A stretch of 64,000 bases of DNA from Actinomadura luzonensis (lineage in GTDB: Bacteria > Actinomycetota > Actinomycetes > Streptosporangiales > Streptosporangiaceae): contig NZ_JAKRKC020000001.1 in the NCBI RefSeq assembly GCF_022664455.2, positions 4,531,001 to 4,595,000 on the forward strand, read 5' to 3'. The translations under genes and the position numbers were made by a program. The notes below the pieces were generated by a model. The model was not told the origin of the DNA. It searched no databases and worked only from the letters and a program-made list of their open reading frames with translations. Below are positions 14,444 through 22,231 of the stretch, piece by piece; within the stretch, counting starts at the first letter, position 1, and every line of letters begins with the position of its first letter.

Positions 14444-15355
14444 TCAGGGCCTCTTGTCGCCCAGGTCCCCGTCCGCCGACGCGTCGACCGGCGTGTCGAG
14501 CGGCGTGTGGTCGTCGATCGGCGTGTCGTCGTCGCTCAGCGGCGAGGCCTCGTCGTCGGACAGCCCGGCGAACTCGCTCGCCGGCTGCCGGCGCTCGCGC
14601 AGGTACATGAACAGCTCGGCCGCCAGGAACAGCACGATCATCGGCGCGGCCAGCGCCATCATGGTGATCGGGTCGCCGCCGGGCGTGATCACCGCGCCGA
14701 AGACGAACATGAGGAAGACCACCAGCCGCCGGTGCTTGGCGATCGCCGCGTGCGACACCACGCCGATGATGTTGAGGAAGACCAGCAGCAGCGGCAGCTC
14801 GAACGACACCCCGAAGATCATCAGCATGATCAGGACGTAGTCGAGGTAGTCGTCGATGGAGATCGTCGCGACCGTGCCCTCGAGCGAGAAGCCCAGCAGG
14901 AACGTCAGCGACGTGTCCATGATGAAGTAGCACAGCCAGGCGCCCAGGGCGAACAGCGGGATCGCCAGCCCGAGGAACGTCAGCGTGTAGCGCTTCTCGC
15001 TGCGGTAGAGGGCCGGGGTGACGAACGCCCAGATCTGGTACAGCCAGGCGGGCGAGGACACCACGAGGCCGACCATCAGCGAGATCTTCAGCGTGATGAA
15101 GAACGACGAGAAGATGCCGTTGTAGGTGAGGCTGCAGTGGCCGGTGAGCTGCTGGGCCTGGGGCGTCTGGCAGTAGGGCTCCTTCAGCAGGTCCCACACC
15201 GGCCCGGACACGAGCCAGCCCACGATCAGGCCGACCGCCACGGCGGCGATCGCGATCAGCAGCCGGTTGCGGAGCTCCCGCAGGTGCTCCATCAGCGGCA
15301 TCCGGCCTTCCGGGTCCCGCGGCGGCTTCGGGCCCGACTTCTTCAGCAGCGCCAT
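14444..15355 (-). CDS. tatC: Sec-independent protein translocase subunit TatC
   Basis: 303 residues, inner-membrane receptor of the twin-arginine pathway that binds RR signal peptides of folded proteins. The N-terminal family motif MPLMEHLRELRNRLLIA and six membrane segments are present, ending near residue 245; a hydrophilic acidic tail of about 60 residues (SDDEASPLSDDD) follows. It lies 40 bp downstream of tatA and most likely shares its transcript. No tatB is in the window, so the Tat core is completed elsewhere or works as TatAC. The C-terminal tail is longer than in E. coli, common in actinobacteria. Confidence 0.97.
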   Translation of the reverse strand: MALLKKSGPKPPRDPEGRMPLMEHLRELRNRLLIAIAAVAVGLIVGWLVSGPVWDLLKEPYCQTPQAQQLTGHCSLTYNGIFSSFFITLKISLMVGLVVSSPAWLYQIWAFVTPALYRSEKRYTLTFLGLAIPLFALGAWLCYFIMDTSLTFLLGFSLEGTVATISIDDYLDYVLIMLMIFGVSFELPLLLVFLNIIGVVSHAAIAKHRRLVVFLMFVFGAVITPGGDPITMMALAAPMIVLFLAAELFMYLRERRQPASEFAGLSDDEASPLSDDDTPIDDHTPLDTPVDASADGDLGDKRP

Positions 15356-15395
15356 CTAGACAGTCCTCGGGACGAGGGGCGGAATGGGGGAAGGC

Positions 15396-15722
15396 TCAGG
15401 CGTGCTTGTCGGCCTGCGCGCTCGCGCGCAGCCGCGCCGCCTGCTCCTCCAGCAGCCGGGCCTGCTCCTCGGCGGACAGCCCCGGCGCCGGGGTGGCGGA
15501 GCCGGCCGGGATCTGCTGCGGGGGCGCGGGCTGGGCCTGCGGCTGCGCCTGGGCCTGGACGACGGTGGGACGCTCGTCGTCGTCGTTCATCTTGCTCGTC
15601 TCGGCCTTGAAGATGCGCAGGGACCGTCCGACGCCACGGGCGAGGTCCGGCAGCTTCTTGGCCCCGAAGAGCAGGACCAAGGCCACCAGGATCAGGATGA
15701 TCTCCGGAGCTCCCAAGTTCAT
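15396..15722 (-). CDS. tatA: Sec-independent protein translocase subunit TatA
   Basis: 108 residues. A single N-terminal membrane helix (PEIILILVALVLLFGAKKLP) is followed by the amphipathic helix DLARGVGRSLRIFKAE with the conserved FG and phenylalanine positions, then a Gln/Pro/Ala-rich disordered tail with alternating QAQAQPQAQP. TatA oligomers form the transport pore for folded substrates with TatC. It is encoded directly upstream of tatC. ATG 15722; the 65 bp to the small membrane-protein gene upstream probably hold its promoter. Confidence 0.96.
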   Translation of the reverse strand: MNLGAPEIILILVALVLLFGAKKLPDLARGVGRSLRIFKAETSKMNDDDERPTVVQAQAQPQAQPAPPQQIPAGSATPAPGLSAEEQARLLEEQAARLRASAQADKHA

Positions 15723-15787
15723 GTGACGTCCTTACAGGTGAGCTGAGTGCTGTCCAAACCCGATCGTACGCTCCCGGGGGCCCTGCC

Positions 15788-15943
15788 TCATCCCCTGGAG
15801 TCCGGTTTCACCCTGAATTGCTGGTTAATTTGAGCAACCTCCCTGTTCAGGCCGCGTGCCGCGGAGACCACGCGGACGGCCGCCGCCCCGAGCACGGCCA
15901 GCCCCGCCACGACGAGGCCGGCCGCCAGAAGGATCCAGGTCAT
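15788..15943 (-). CDS. Small single-pass membrane protein downstream of pafC
   Basis: 51 residues, unnamed. The N-terminus MTWILLAAGLVVAGLAVLGA is one membrane helix, followed by a positively charged short tail, RVVSAARGLNREVAQINQQF. Its ATG overlaps the pafC stop codon as ATGA, so it is translationally coupled to pafC. A protein of this kind in the pafBC-tatA interval may be a conserved accessory of the cluster, but its role is unknown. Confidence 0.75.
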   Translation of the reverse strand: MTWILLAAGLVVAGLAVLGAAAVRVVSAARGLNREVAQINQQFRVKPDSRG

Positions 15944-16905
15944 GACCGGTGAGCGTACCGGGCCAGCGCCCGCTCGGCCTCCTCGCGCACGGTCTCGGCC
16001 ATCCGGGGCGGGGAGACGACCCGCCCGGTGTCGCCGAGCCGCAGCGCGAGCTTGAGTATCCAGTCCTCGTCGCGGGCCCGCAGCGCCACCCGCAGCCGGC
16101 CCTCGCCCAGCTCGGCGACCTCCTCGCACGGGTAGTACTCGGCCACCCACCGCCCGGCCGCGCTCAGCTCCAGCTCGACCAGCTCGTCGGTGGGCGAGGG
16201 CCGGAAGACGCCCCGGGTGACGTCGATGGGCTCGGCCTCCTCGGGCGGGTCGGCGGGCACGTCGAGCACGTCGACGCCGAGCATGCGGTCCAGCCGGAAC
16301 AGCCGCATCGCCTCGGCCCGGTAGCACCAGCCCTCCAGGTAGGCGCGGCCGTCGGCGACGACCACGCGGGTCGGGTCGACCTCGCGCGGGGTCACCTCGT
16401 CGCGGCCGGGCACGTAGTAGCGCAGCGACAGCCGCCGCTTCCTGGTCAGCGCCTCGCGGACGCGGGGCAGCGCGTCGGGGGCGGCGTCGACGTCGACGGC
16501 GACCTGGCTGCTGACGGTGGCGGCGCCCTCGCCGGCGGCCTGCTCCAGCTTGGCCATCACGCGCGGCAGCGCGTCGCCGGGGATCTCGGCGAGCTCGGGC
16601 GTGGCGGCCAGCATGCGCAGCGCGACCAGCAGGGCGCTGGCCTCGTCGATGCCGAGCCGCAGCGGGCGGGCGATGGTGTCGGCGTTGTCGATGATGATCT
16701 CGCCGCCGTCCCAGGAGACGTCGATGAGGTCGCCGGGGGTGTGGCCGGGCAGGCCGCACATCCACACGAGCTGCAGGTCGTCGATGAGCTGCTTCTCGCT
16801 CAGCCCGAACACCTCGGCCACCTCGCCGACCTGCGCCCCCGGATGCGACATCAGGTACGGCACCAGCGCCAGCAGGCGCGGCAGCCGGTCCGCGGAACCA
16901 CTCAT
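15940..16905 (-). CDS. pafC: PafC, WYL-domain transcriptional activator
   Basis: 321 residues. Partner of PafB; the heterodimer activates the LexA/RecA-independent DNA-damage response of actinobacteria. An N-terminal winged helix (about 1-65: VAEVFGLSEKQLIDDLQLVW) precedes a WYL domain (about 140-225; RYYVPGRDEVTPREVDPTRV, GRAYLEGWCYRAEAMRLFRL) and the WCX C-terminal extension. WYL domains sense a ligand, proposed to be single-stranded nucleic acid. The gene is 31 bp downstream of pafB and overlaps the next small membrane gene by 4 bp, so the three are one operon. Confidence 0.95.
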   Translation of the reverse strand: MSGSADRLPRLLALVPYLMSHPGAQVGEVAEVFGLSEKQLIDDLQLVWMCGLPGHTPGDLIDVSWDGGEIIIDNADTIARPLRLGIDEASALLVALRMLAATPELAEIPGDALPRVMAKLEQAAGEGAATVSSQVAVDVDAAPDALPRVREALTRKRRLSLRYYVPGRDEVTPREVDPTRVVVADGRAYLEGWCYRAEAMRLFRLDRMLGVDVLDVPADPPEEAEPIDVTRGVFRPSPTDELVELELSAAGRWVAEYYPCEEVAELGEGRLRVALRARDEDWILKLALRLGDTGRVVSPPRMAETVREEAERALARYAHRS

Positions 16906-16936
16906 GCCCTGCTTCCCCTCGTCCTTCCGCCGGCGT

Positions 16937-17887
16937 TCACGCCAGCGCCCCCTTCAGCCTGCGGATGACCGCCTCGCGCGCGTCCGGCGGCTCGACGACC
17001 TCGACGTCGGCGCCGAGGCTGGCCATCCACCCGGCCAGCCGCTCGGGGTCGGAGAAGGCCAGCTCGGCCTCGTCCCAGCCGTCGGTGCCGGGGTGCACGG
17101 CCCTGGCGAGCTGCCGCACGCCCTCGCACGCCCCCTGCCGCACCCGCACGATCGCGATCCGCTCGTCGCTCGTCTCGTCGGGGAAGCCGACCATGGCCTT
17201 CAGGTCCACGCCGTCCGGCACGCGCACCGCGCCCGGCCGACCCGCGTGGGAGACCTGCCCGGTGATGCGGCTGAGCCGGAAGGCGCGCGGCGCCTGCCGG
17301 TCGCGGTCGAACCCGGCGAGGTACCACCGGCCGCGCCGGCTCACCACGCCCCACGGCTCCACGGTGCGGGCGCGCACGCTCTCGCTGCCGGCGCCGCGGT
17401 AGTCGAAGCGCACCACGCGCCGGTCGCGCACCGCCTCCCACAGCGCCGGGAAGGCCGGGTCGCGGGTGTCGACCCGCAACTCCAGCGCGCCGGTGCCGAC
17501 CGGCCGGTCGGTGGCGACGCCGCCGGCGCGCAGCTTCAGCAGCGCCCCCGAGGCGGCCTCGGCGAGGCTGGCCCGCTGCCACACCTGCGCGGCCAGGCCG
17601 AGCACGGCGGCCTCGTCGGGCTCCAGGGTGATCTCCGGCAGCTCGTACGACTCCCGCTGGATGCGGTAGCCGGGCTCGTCCTCCCACGGGTCGCGCACGA
17701 CGTCGATGGGGATGCCGATCTCGCGCAGCTCGTTCTTGTCGCGTTCGAACATGCGCTGGAACGCCTCGTCGCCGTCGCGGTCGTAGCCGGGCACGGCCTG
17801 GCGGATCTGCTCGGCCGACAGCGGGCGCCGCGTGGCGAGCAGGCAGATCACCAGATTGAGCAACCGTTCTGTCTTCCGGCGCGACAT
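16937..17887 (-). CDS. pafB: PafB, WYL-domain transcriptional activator
   Basis: 316 residues. First gene of the pafBC operon. The N-terminal HTH (KTERLLNLVICLLATRRPLS) is followed by FERDKNELREIGIPIDV and the WYL domain (VVRFDYRGAGSESVRARTVE, GRWYLAGFDRDRQAPRAFRL), then the C-terminal WCX domain. ATG 17887 is preferred over GTG 17896 because GGAGGA lies 9 nt before it. Divergent from the DUF3866 gene with 38 bp between start codons, so their promoters overlap. Known role: with PafC, senses replication stress and activates DNA repair genes; inferred to do so here. Confidence 0.95.
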   Translation of the reverse strand: MSRRKTERLLNLVICLLATRRPLSAEQIRQAVPGYDRDGDEAFQRMFERDKNELREIGIPIDVVRDPWEDEPGYRIQRESYELPEITLEPDEAAVLGLAAQVWQRASLAEAASGALLKLRAGGVATDRPVGTGALELRVDTRDPAFPALWEAVRDRRVVRFDYRGAGSESVRARTVEPWGVVSRRGRWYLAGFDRDRQAPRAFRLSRITGQVSHAGRPGAVRVPDGVDLKAMVGFPDETSDERIAIVRVRQGACEGVRQLARAVHPGTDGWDEAELAFSDPERLAGWMASLGADVEVVEPPDAREAVIRRLKGALA

Positions 17888-17913
17888 CTGCTCCACTCCT
17901 CCTTCATCGACGC

Positions 17914-17919
17914 TACCCT
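17914..17919 (+). promoter_or_regulatory. Leaderless -10 box for DUF3866 gene
   Basis: TACCCT, then exactly 6 nt, then GTG 17926. No ribosome-binding site precedes the GTG. Confidence 0.55.
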
Positions 17920-17925
17920 GCCCCC

Positions 17926-18993
17926 GTGATCAGATGGCGCAAGGGCGAGGTCGTACGGATCCGACGCGAGTGGCCGGGAGCGGTGGAGCTGGACGTCGCC
18001 GTCCCCGAGGGGGAGTGCCGGGCGCTTGCGTACCCCCCGCTGGTGGGCCGCCCGGAACCCGGCGACGAAGTGCTGCTCAACACGACCGCGCTCGCGATGG
18101 GTCTCGGTACGGGAGGTTACGCCATGGTGGTGGCAGTCCCGAACCGTTTGCCGGAAGATCCTCAGGGGCCGGGGCACCTGGTGAAGGCCCGGTACACGCC
18201 GTCGCAGGCCACGGTGCTGGGCGCGGACGAGCAGGGCTCCCCGCACCACGAGGCGCTGCGCGAGGCCGACTCGCTGGAGGACATGCCTGTCGTGGTGGCC
18301 GACCTGCACTCGGCGCTCGCGCCGATCCTGGCCGGCCTGTACGAGGCCGCGCCCGGCACGCGGGTGGCGTACGTGATGCAGGACGGCGGCGCGCTGCCGG
18401 CGTGGTTCTCGATGACGGCGGCCCGGCTGCGCGAGCTCGGCTGGCTGGCCGGCGTGGTGACGACCGGCCAGGCGTTCGGCGGCGACCTGGAGGCGGTGAC
18501 CGTGCACACGGGGCTGCTGGCGGCCCGGCACGTGCTGGAGGCCGACGTGGCGGTGGTCGCGCAGGGGCCGGGCAACCTGGGCTCGGGCACCCGGTGGGGC
18601 TTCTCGGGGGTGCAGGCGGGCGAGGCGGTCAACGCGGCCGGGGTGCTGCGGGGCCGGCCGGTGGCGGCGCTGCGGGTCAGCGAGGGCGACCGGCGCGAGC
18701 GCCACTACGGCGTCTCGCACCACTCGCTGACCGCCTACGGGCGGGTGGCGCTGTCACCCGCCGACGTGCCGGTGCCCGACCTGCCCGGCGAGTTCGGCAC
18801 GCGGGTGCGCGACCAGGCCGAGCTGCTGGCGGTGCGGCACCGGCTGGTGCCGGTGCCGGTCGACGGCCTGCACGAGGCGCTGCGGGCCGCCCCGGTGCGC
18901 CTGTCGACGATGGGGCGGGGGCTGGAGGAGGACCTGGCCTACTTCCTGGCCTCGGCGGCGGCCGGGAGGTTCGCGGCCTCGCTGCTGTCGTAG
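17926..18993 (+). CDS. DUF3866 family protein
   Basis: 355-residue cytosolic protein of the actinobacterial DUF3866 family. Function unknown. Family landmarks include GGYAMVVAVPNRLP, the HSALAPILAG segment, YVMQDGGALPAWFS and VVAQGPGNLGSGTRWGFSG with a glycine-rich loop. It is divergent from pafB, a placement seen in other actinobacteria, which hints at a link with genome stress, but there is no direct evidence. GTG 17926 has a TANNNT box 6 nt before it. The last 55 bp overlap, on the opposite strand, the 3' end of the DUF3291 gene. Confidence 0.88.
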   Translation: MIRWRKGEVVRIRREWPGAVELDVAVPEGECRALAYPPLVGRPEPGDEVLLNTTALAMGLGTGGYAMVVAVPNRLPEDPQGPGHLVKARYTPSQATVLGADEQGSPHHEALREADSLEDMPVVVADLHSALAPILAGLYEAAPGTRVAYVMQDGGALPAWFSMTAARLRELGWLAGVVTTGQAFGGDLEAVTVHTGLLAARHVLEADVAVVAQGPGNLGSGTRWGFSGVQAGEAVNAAGVLRGRPVAALRVSEGDRRERHYGVSHHSLTAYGRVALSPADVPVPDLPGEFGTRVRDQAELLAVRHRLVPVPVDGLHEALRAAPVRLSTMGRGLEEDLAYFLASAAAGRFAASLLS

Positions 18994-19430
18994 GAGTCCT
19001 TGTAGGTGAAGGCGGCGGGGCTCGGCCCCTCCGCCTTCAGGTGCTCCAGCCGGGCCATGCCCTCGGCCAGCGACGGGATGTGGCCCTCGGGGATCCACCA
19101 CATCACCATGTACGGCTCCGCCATGCGCAGGAACCACTCCCTGCGCCGGCGCAGCACCTCCAGGTGGGGGCTGCGGTAGACGTAGTTCCACAACGACTCC
19201 AGCGACTCCCACACCGAGAAGTTGACCAGCAGGTGGTCGCCGTAGTCGTGCACGACGGTCGCGGTGGGGTCGGTCTCGCTCTCCTTCATCCGCCAGACGA
19301 AGCCGGGGGCGGCGTCGGCGAGGGCGTTGATCGGTTCGAGCAGGGCGACGAACTCGGCCAGTTCGGCCGAGTCGATGGGCGCGCGCAGGTGGGCGAGGTT
19401 GAGCTCAGCGAGGTGCATGACGCTCAGCAC
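18939..19430 (-). CDS. DUF3291 protein (monooxygenase-like fold)
   Basis: 163 residues. DUF3291 proteins have the dimeric alpha/beta barrel fold of small monooxygenases and heme-handling proteins; activity is unproven. Characteristic segments are ELNLAHLRAPIDSAELAEF, PGFVWRMKESETDP and LVNFSVWESLESLWNYVYRS, and MVMWWIPEGHIPSLAEGMARL. GTG 19430 has AAGGG at suitable spacing; ATG 19418 is an alternative. It follows the Cys-cluster regulator after 20 bp and is surely cotranscribed. Its 3' end overlaps the DUF3866 gene by 55 bp antisense. Two tryptophan/aromatic-rich patches agree with a substrate pocket. Confidence 0.85.
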   Translation of the reverse strand: MLSVMHLAELNLAHLRAPIDSAELAEFVALLEPINALADAAPGFVWRMKESETDPTATVVHDYGDHLLVNFSVWESLESLWNYVYRSPHLEVLRRRREWFLRMAEPYMVMWWIPEGHIPSLAEGMARLEHLKAEGPSPAAFTYKDSYDSSEAANLPAAAEARK

Positions 19431-19450
19431 ACCACCCTTCCCCTTCTATG

Positions 19451-20095
19451 TCAATCCTCATTTGTTTTAGAAAGAACGACGCAGCACTCCCCCGGCCGCG
19501 GATCCAGCCGCGCCCGCGCCGGATCGCCGCCGAGACCGCGCAGCAGCCCCTGGCACAACGCCAGGTTCATCGAGCACACCAGCAGCGGCTGCTCGTCGGC
19601 CAGCACGTGGAAGGGACAGTTGCGCAGCCGCAGCAGCCCGCCCTCCTCGTACGGCTCGTAGCCCCGCTCGCGCAGCACCCGCTCAACCGGCTCGCCCGCG
19701 TGCCGGCCGCCGACGCGCTCGCCCGCGCCGCGCGCCATCTCCTCGGCCCGCTCCTCGGCCCCCAGCGTCTCGACCACGCCGGCCAGCACCGAGGCGAGCG
19801 TGACGTAGTCGCGCGGGGGCAGGCTCACCGTCCGCTCGCCCCTCGCCCTGCGGTACACCTTGGCCGGCCGCCCGCTGCCCGGCCCCTTCTTCTCCTGCGG
19901 CCGGAAGCCGCTCTCCAGCAGCCCCGCCTCCACCAGCTTGTCGAGGTGGTGGCCGGCCAGCGTCCTGGACACCCCGGCGGCCTCGGCCGCCTCTCCCCTG
20001 CCCACGTCGCCGCCGCCGGCCGCGACCGCCTCGTACAGGCTGCGGCGTACCGGGTCGTTCAGCAGGGCCAGCGCGTCGAGGTCGTCGGTGCTCAC
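19451..20095 (-). CDS. Winged-helix regulator with C-terminal cysteine cluster
   Basis: 214 residues. N-terminal ArsR/DeoR-like winged helix (NDPVRRSLYEAVAA; GVSRTLAGHHLDKLVEAGLL), then a linker and a C-terminal domain with conserved cysteines: LRNCPFH, LLVCSMN and RPGECCV. The spacing recalls Fe-S-sensing SufR-type repressors, so binding of a metal or Fe-S cluster is plausible, though not shown. GTG 20095 has TAGACT 7 nt upstream, a likely leaderless start. It is first in a two-gene unit with the DUF3291 protein, the probable regulated partner. What it senses (iron, redox, nitric oxide) cannot be read from sequence. Confidence 0.85.
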   Translation of the reverse strand: MSTDDLDALALLNDPVRRSLYEAVAAGGGDVGRGEAAEAAGVSRTLAGHHLDKLVEAGLLESGFRPQEKKGPGSGRPAKVYRRARGERTVSLPPRDYVTLASVLAGVVETLGAEERAEEMARGAGERVGGRHAGEPVERVLRERGYEPYEEGGLLRLRNCPFHVLADEQPLLVCSMNLALCQGLLRGLGGDPARARLDPRPGECCVVLSKTNED

Positions 20096-20102
20096 AGCCG
20101 GG

Positions 20103-20108
20103 AGTCTA
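20103..20108 (-). promoter_or_regulatory. Leaderless -10 box for Cys-cluster regulator
   Basis: Minus-strand TAGACT, 7 nt, then GTG 20095. Confidence 0.45.
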
Positions 20109-20138
20109 CGTGCGGCGCCGGCGCCCGCCGTCCCGCGC

Positions 20139-21125
20139 TCAGTACGCGGCCAGCACGTCCACGACGAACACGAGCGTGTCGGAGCCCCTGACCCCGTACG
20201 CGGGGTGGCCGGGCGCGCCGTAGCCGTAGGACGGCGGCACCACCATCAGCACCCGGCTGCCGGCCGGCACCCCCACCAGGGCCTGCTCCCACGCCTTGAT
20301 GACGCCGCCGTCGCCGAGCTTGAACGCCTTCGGCAGGCCGCTCGTCCAGGTCGTGTCGAACACGCGGCGGCTCTCCCAGACCGCGCCCGCGTACTGGACG
20401 ACCACGAGCCGGCCTGCCTGCGTCCTGCGCCCGCCGCCCCGGTCGATCACCTTGGCCGCGAACCGGGCGGGCGGGGCCGTGCGGGGCACCTGGAGCGCCG
20501 GGCGGGCGCCGGCGGTGACGCGCACGCCCGCCAGCGAGCCGCCGCGGGCCTGGACCGCGTCGCCCTTGTGGTGCGCGCCGAGGATGTCGACGACGTAGAA
20601 CAGCTCGTCGGAGGGGCCGACGCCGCGCGGCGGGTTGGGGCCGAAGCCGTCGCCCGGCGGGATGGCCGCGATCACCCGGCTGCCGACCGTGCGGCCCTCC
20701 AGGGCGCGGTCCAGGCCGGGCAGCAGGGCGCCCACCGGGAACGCGGCGGGCGCGCCGCGGGTGAAGCTGGAGTCGACCAGGCGGTTGCGGCCGCCGTCCC
20801 AGACGTGCGCGGTGTACTGGACGATCGCCACGTCGTCGGGCTCCAGGCGGGCGCCCTTGCCGGTGGTCAGCTCGTCGATCTGGAGGCCGGGGCCGGGCCT
20901 GCCGTCGGGGAAGACGACGGTGGGCCGCGCGCCGAACGCGCCGCCGACCGTCAGCTCCAGCCCCCGCCCGGCCTCGCCGGTGCAGCCCGCGGCCAGCAGC
21001 GACACCACGAGGAGCACGGGCACGAGAAACACGGGCATGTGCAGCACGGGCACGCGGAACACGGGCATGACGGCACGGCGCCGCCGGGGTGTCCTGTCCT
21101 CCGGCGCGACGGCACGGCGCGGCAT
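20139..21125 (-). CDS. Lipoprotein with two FKBP-type prolyl isomerase domains
   Basis: About 328 residues. Signal peptide with basic n-region (RRRR), hydrophobic core and lipobox SLLAAGC, so the mature protein is anchored outside the membrane. Two FKBP-like domains follow (about 85-185 and 215-328). The second is closest to canonical FKBP (VVVQYAGAVWESRRVFDTTW; VGVPAGSRVLMVVPPSYGYG; DTLVFVVDVLAAY). It should catalyse cis-trans prolyl isomerisation in the cell envelope. The signal region contains a duplicated MPVF-VPVL segment reflecting a DNA repeat. ATG 21125 follows GGGAGGG; GTG 21137 and ATG 21068 are alternatives. Paralogue of the next gene, 101 bp away on the same strand. Confidence 0.88.
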   Translation of the reverse strand: MPRRAVAPEDRTPRRRRAVMPVFRVPVLHMPVFLVPVLLVVSLLAAGCTGEAGRGLELTVGGAFGARPTVVFPDGRPGPGLQIDELTTGKGARLEPDDVAIVQYTAHVWDGGRNRLVDSSFTRGAPAAFPVGALLPGLDRALEGRTVGSRVIAAIPPGDGFGPNPPRGVGPSDELFYVVDILGAHHKGDAVQARGGSLAGVRVTAGARPALQVPRTAPPARFAAKVIDRGGGRRTQAGRLVVVQYAGAVWESRRVFDTTWTSGLPKAFKLGDGGVIKAWEQALVGVPAGSRVLMVVPPSYGYGAPGHPAYGVRGSDTLVFVVDVLAAY

Positions 21126-21226
21126 CGGCCCTCCCACGCGAGGCGGCCCGGGGCCGGACGCCTCCGGGCGCTCGCGATGCTACCGCGCCGACCGTCGCAA
21201 ACCCGCCGAAACGGTCGAATCCTGGA

Positions 21227-22156
21227 TCAGTAGGCCGCCAGGACGTCCACCACGAACACGAGCGTGCTGCCCGCCGGGATGTTCTGCTGCGCCTGGTCGC
21301 CGTAGCCCAGCTTCGGCGGGATGCTCATCACGACCCGGCTGCCCACCGGCACCCCGGCCAGGCCCTGCTGCCAGCCCTGGATGACCTGCCCCAGCGGGAA
21401 CTCGGCCGGCTCGCCCCGCTCCCAGCTCGAGTCGAACTTCTTGTCGGTGCCCCAGATCTTGCCCGTGTAGTGCACGGTGAGCGTCTGGCTCGGCTGCACC
21501 TTGGCCCCGGTGCCCTCGATGACCGTCTTGACCACCAGGTCGCCCGGCGGCTTCTCGCCCGTCTTCGTGGTGAGCGTGGGAGCCTTCTCCCCGCCCGGGT
21601 TGTCGACCTTGACGCCCTTGATGGACTGCCCGGTCTCCTTGCCGGTGGCCGCCTTCAGCGCGGGCGGCTGCGTGCCCACCACGTCGAACACGAACACCTT
21701 GGTCGGCTCGGCCGGGCTCGTCTGCTGCTGCGGGGCGACCGAGTCGTTGGCCAGCACCGCCAGCAGCCGGCCGCCGTGCTTGACCTTGGTGAAGCCCTCC
21801 TGCAGCACCTGCGGGAGCTGCGCGTTGACCGCGATCGTCTCGGGCGCCTTGTTGTCGTACGACGAGCCCTGGGCCGCGTTGGTCTTGCCGTCCCAGTCGT
21901 AGACGGTCAGGTTGACGATGACCTTGTCGCCCGACTTGACCTGGGTGCCGGTGCCCGGCTGGATCACCTCGTACGACGACTTGGTGGCCGGCGAGCCGGA
22001 GGGGAAGGTCACCGTGGGCTTGGCGCCCACGTTCCCGGTGACCTTGACCCCCGACGACCCGCCGGAGGCGGCGCCCGTCGCGCCGTCGTCGGAGCCGCAT
22101 CCCGCGGCGAACAAGATCAACGGCATCGCTGCCAGAACGGCCAGAACGCGGCGCAT
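21227..22156 (-). CDS. Lipoprotein with two FKBP-type prolyl isomerase domains
   Basis: 309 residues. Signal peptide and lipobox LFAAGC near residue 20 direct it to the outer face of the membrane. The N-terminal FKBP-like domain (about 45-155) is degenerate; the C-terminal one (about 205-309) is canonical: TLTVHYTGKIWGTDKKFDSS, VIQGWQQGLAGVPVGSRVVM and LVFVVDVLAAY, an ending identical to that of its neighbour. The gene starts 75 bp downstream of the pafA stop codon. FKBP genes follow pafA in other actinobacteria too, a recurrent but unexplained linkage. Envelope protein folding is the inferred role. Confidence 0.92.
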   Translation of the reverse strand: MRRVLAVLAAMPLILFAAGCGSDDGATGAASGGSSGVKVTGNVGAKPTVTFPSGSPATKSSYEVIQPGTGTQVKSGDKVIVNLTVYDWDGKTNAAQGSSYDNKAPETIAVNAQLPQVLQEGFTKVKHGGRLLAVLANDSVAPQQQTSPAEPTKVFVFDVVGTQPPALKAATGKETGQSIKGVKVDNPGGEKAPTLTTKTGEKPPGDLVVKTVIEGTGAKVQPSQTLTVHYTGKIWGTDKKFDSSWERGEPAEFPLGQVIQGWQQGLAGVPVGSRVVMSIPPKLGYGDQAQQNIPAGSTLVFVVDVLAAY

Positions 22157-22231
22157 GCGTTTCCCTCGGAAAAGACGTCAGATTCGCGCCACCTTACCCG
22201 ACCCTCGGGTAGGCCCGAGGTAAACGCCCGC

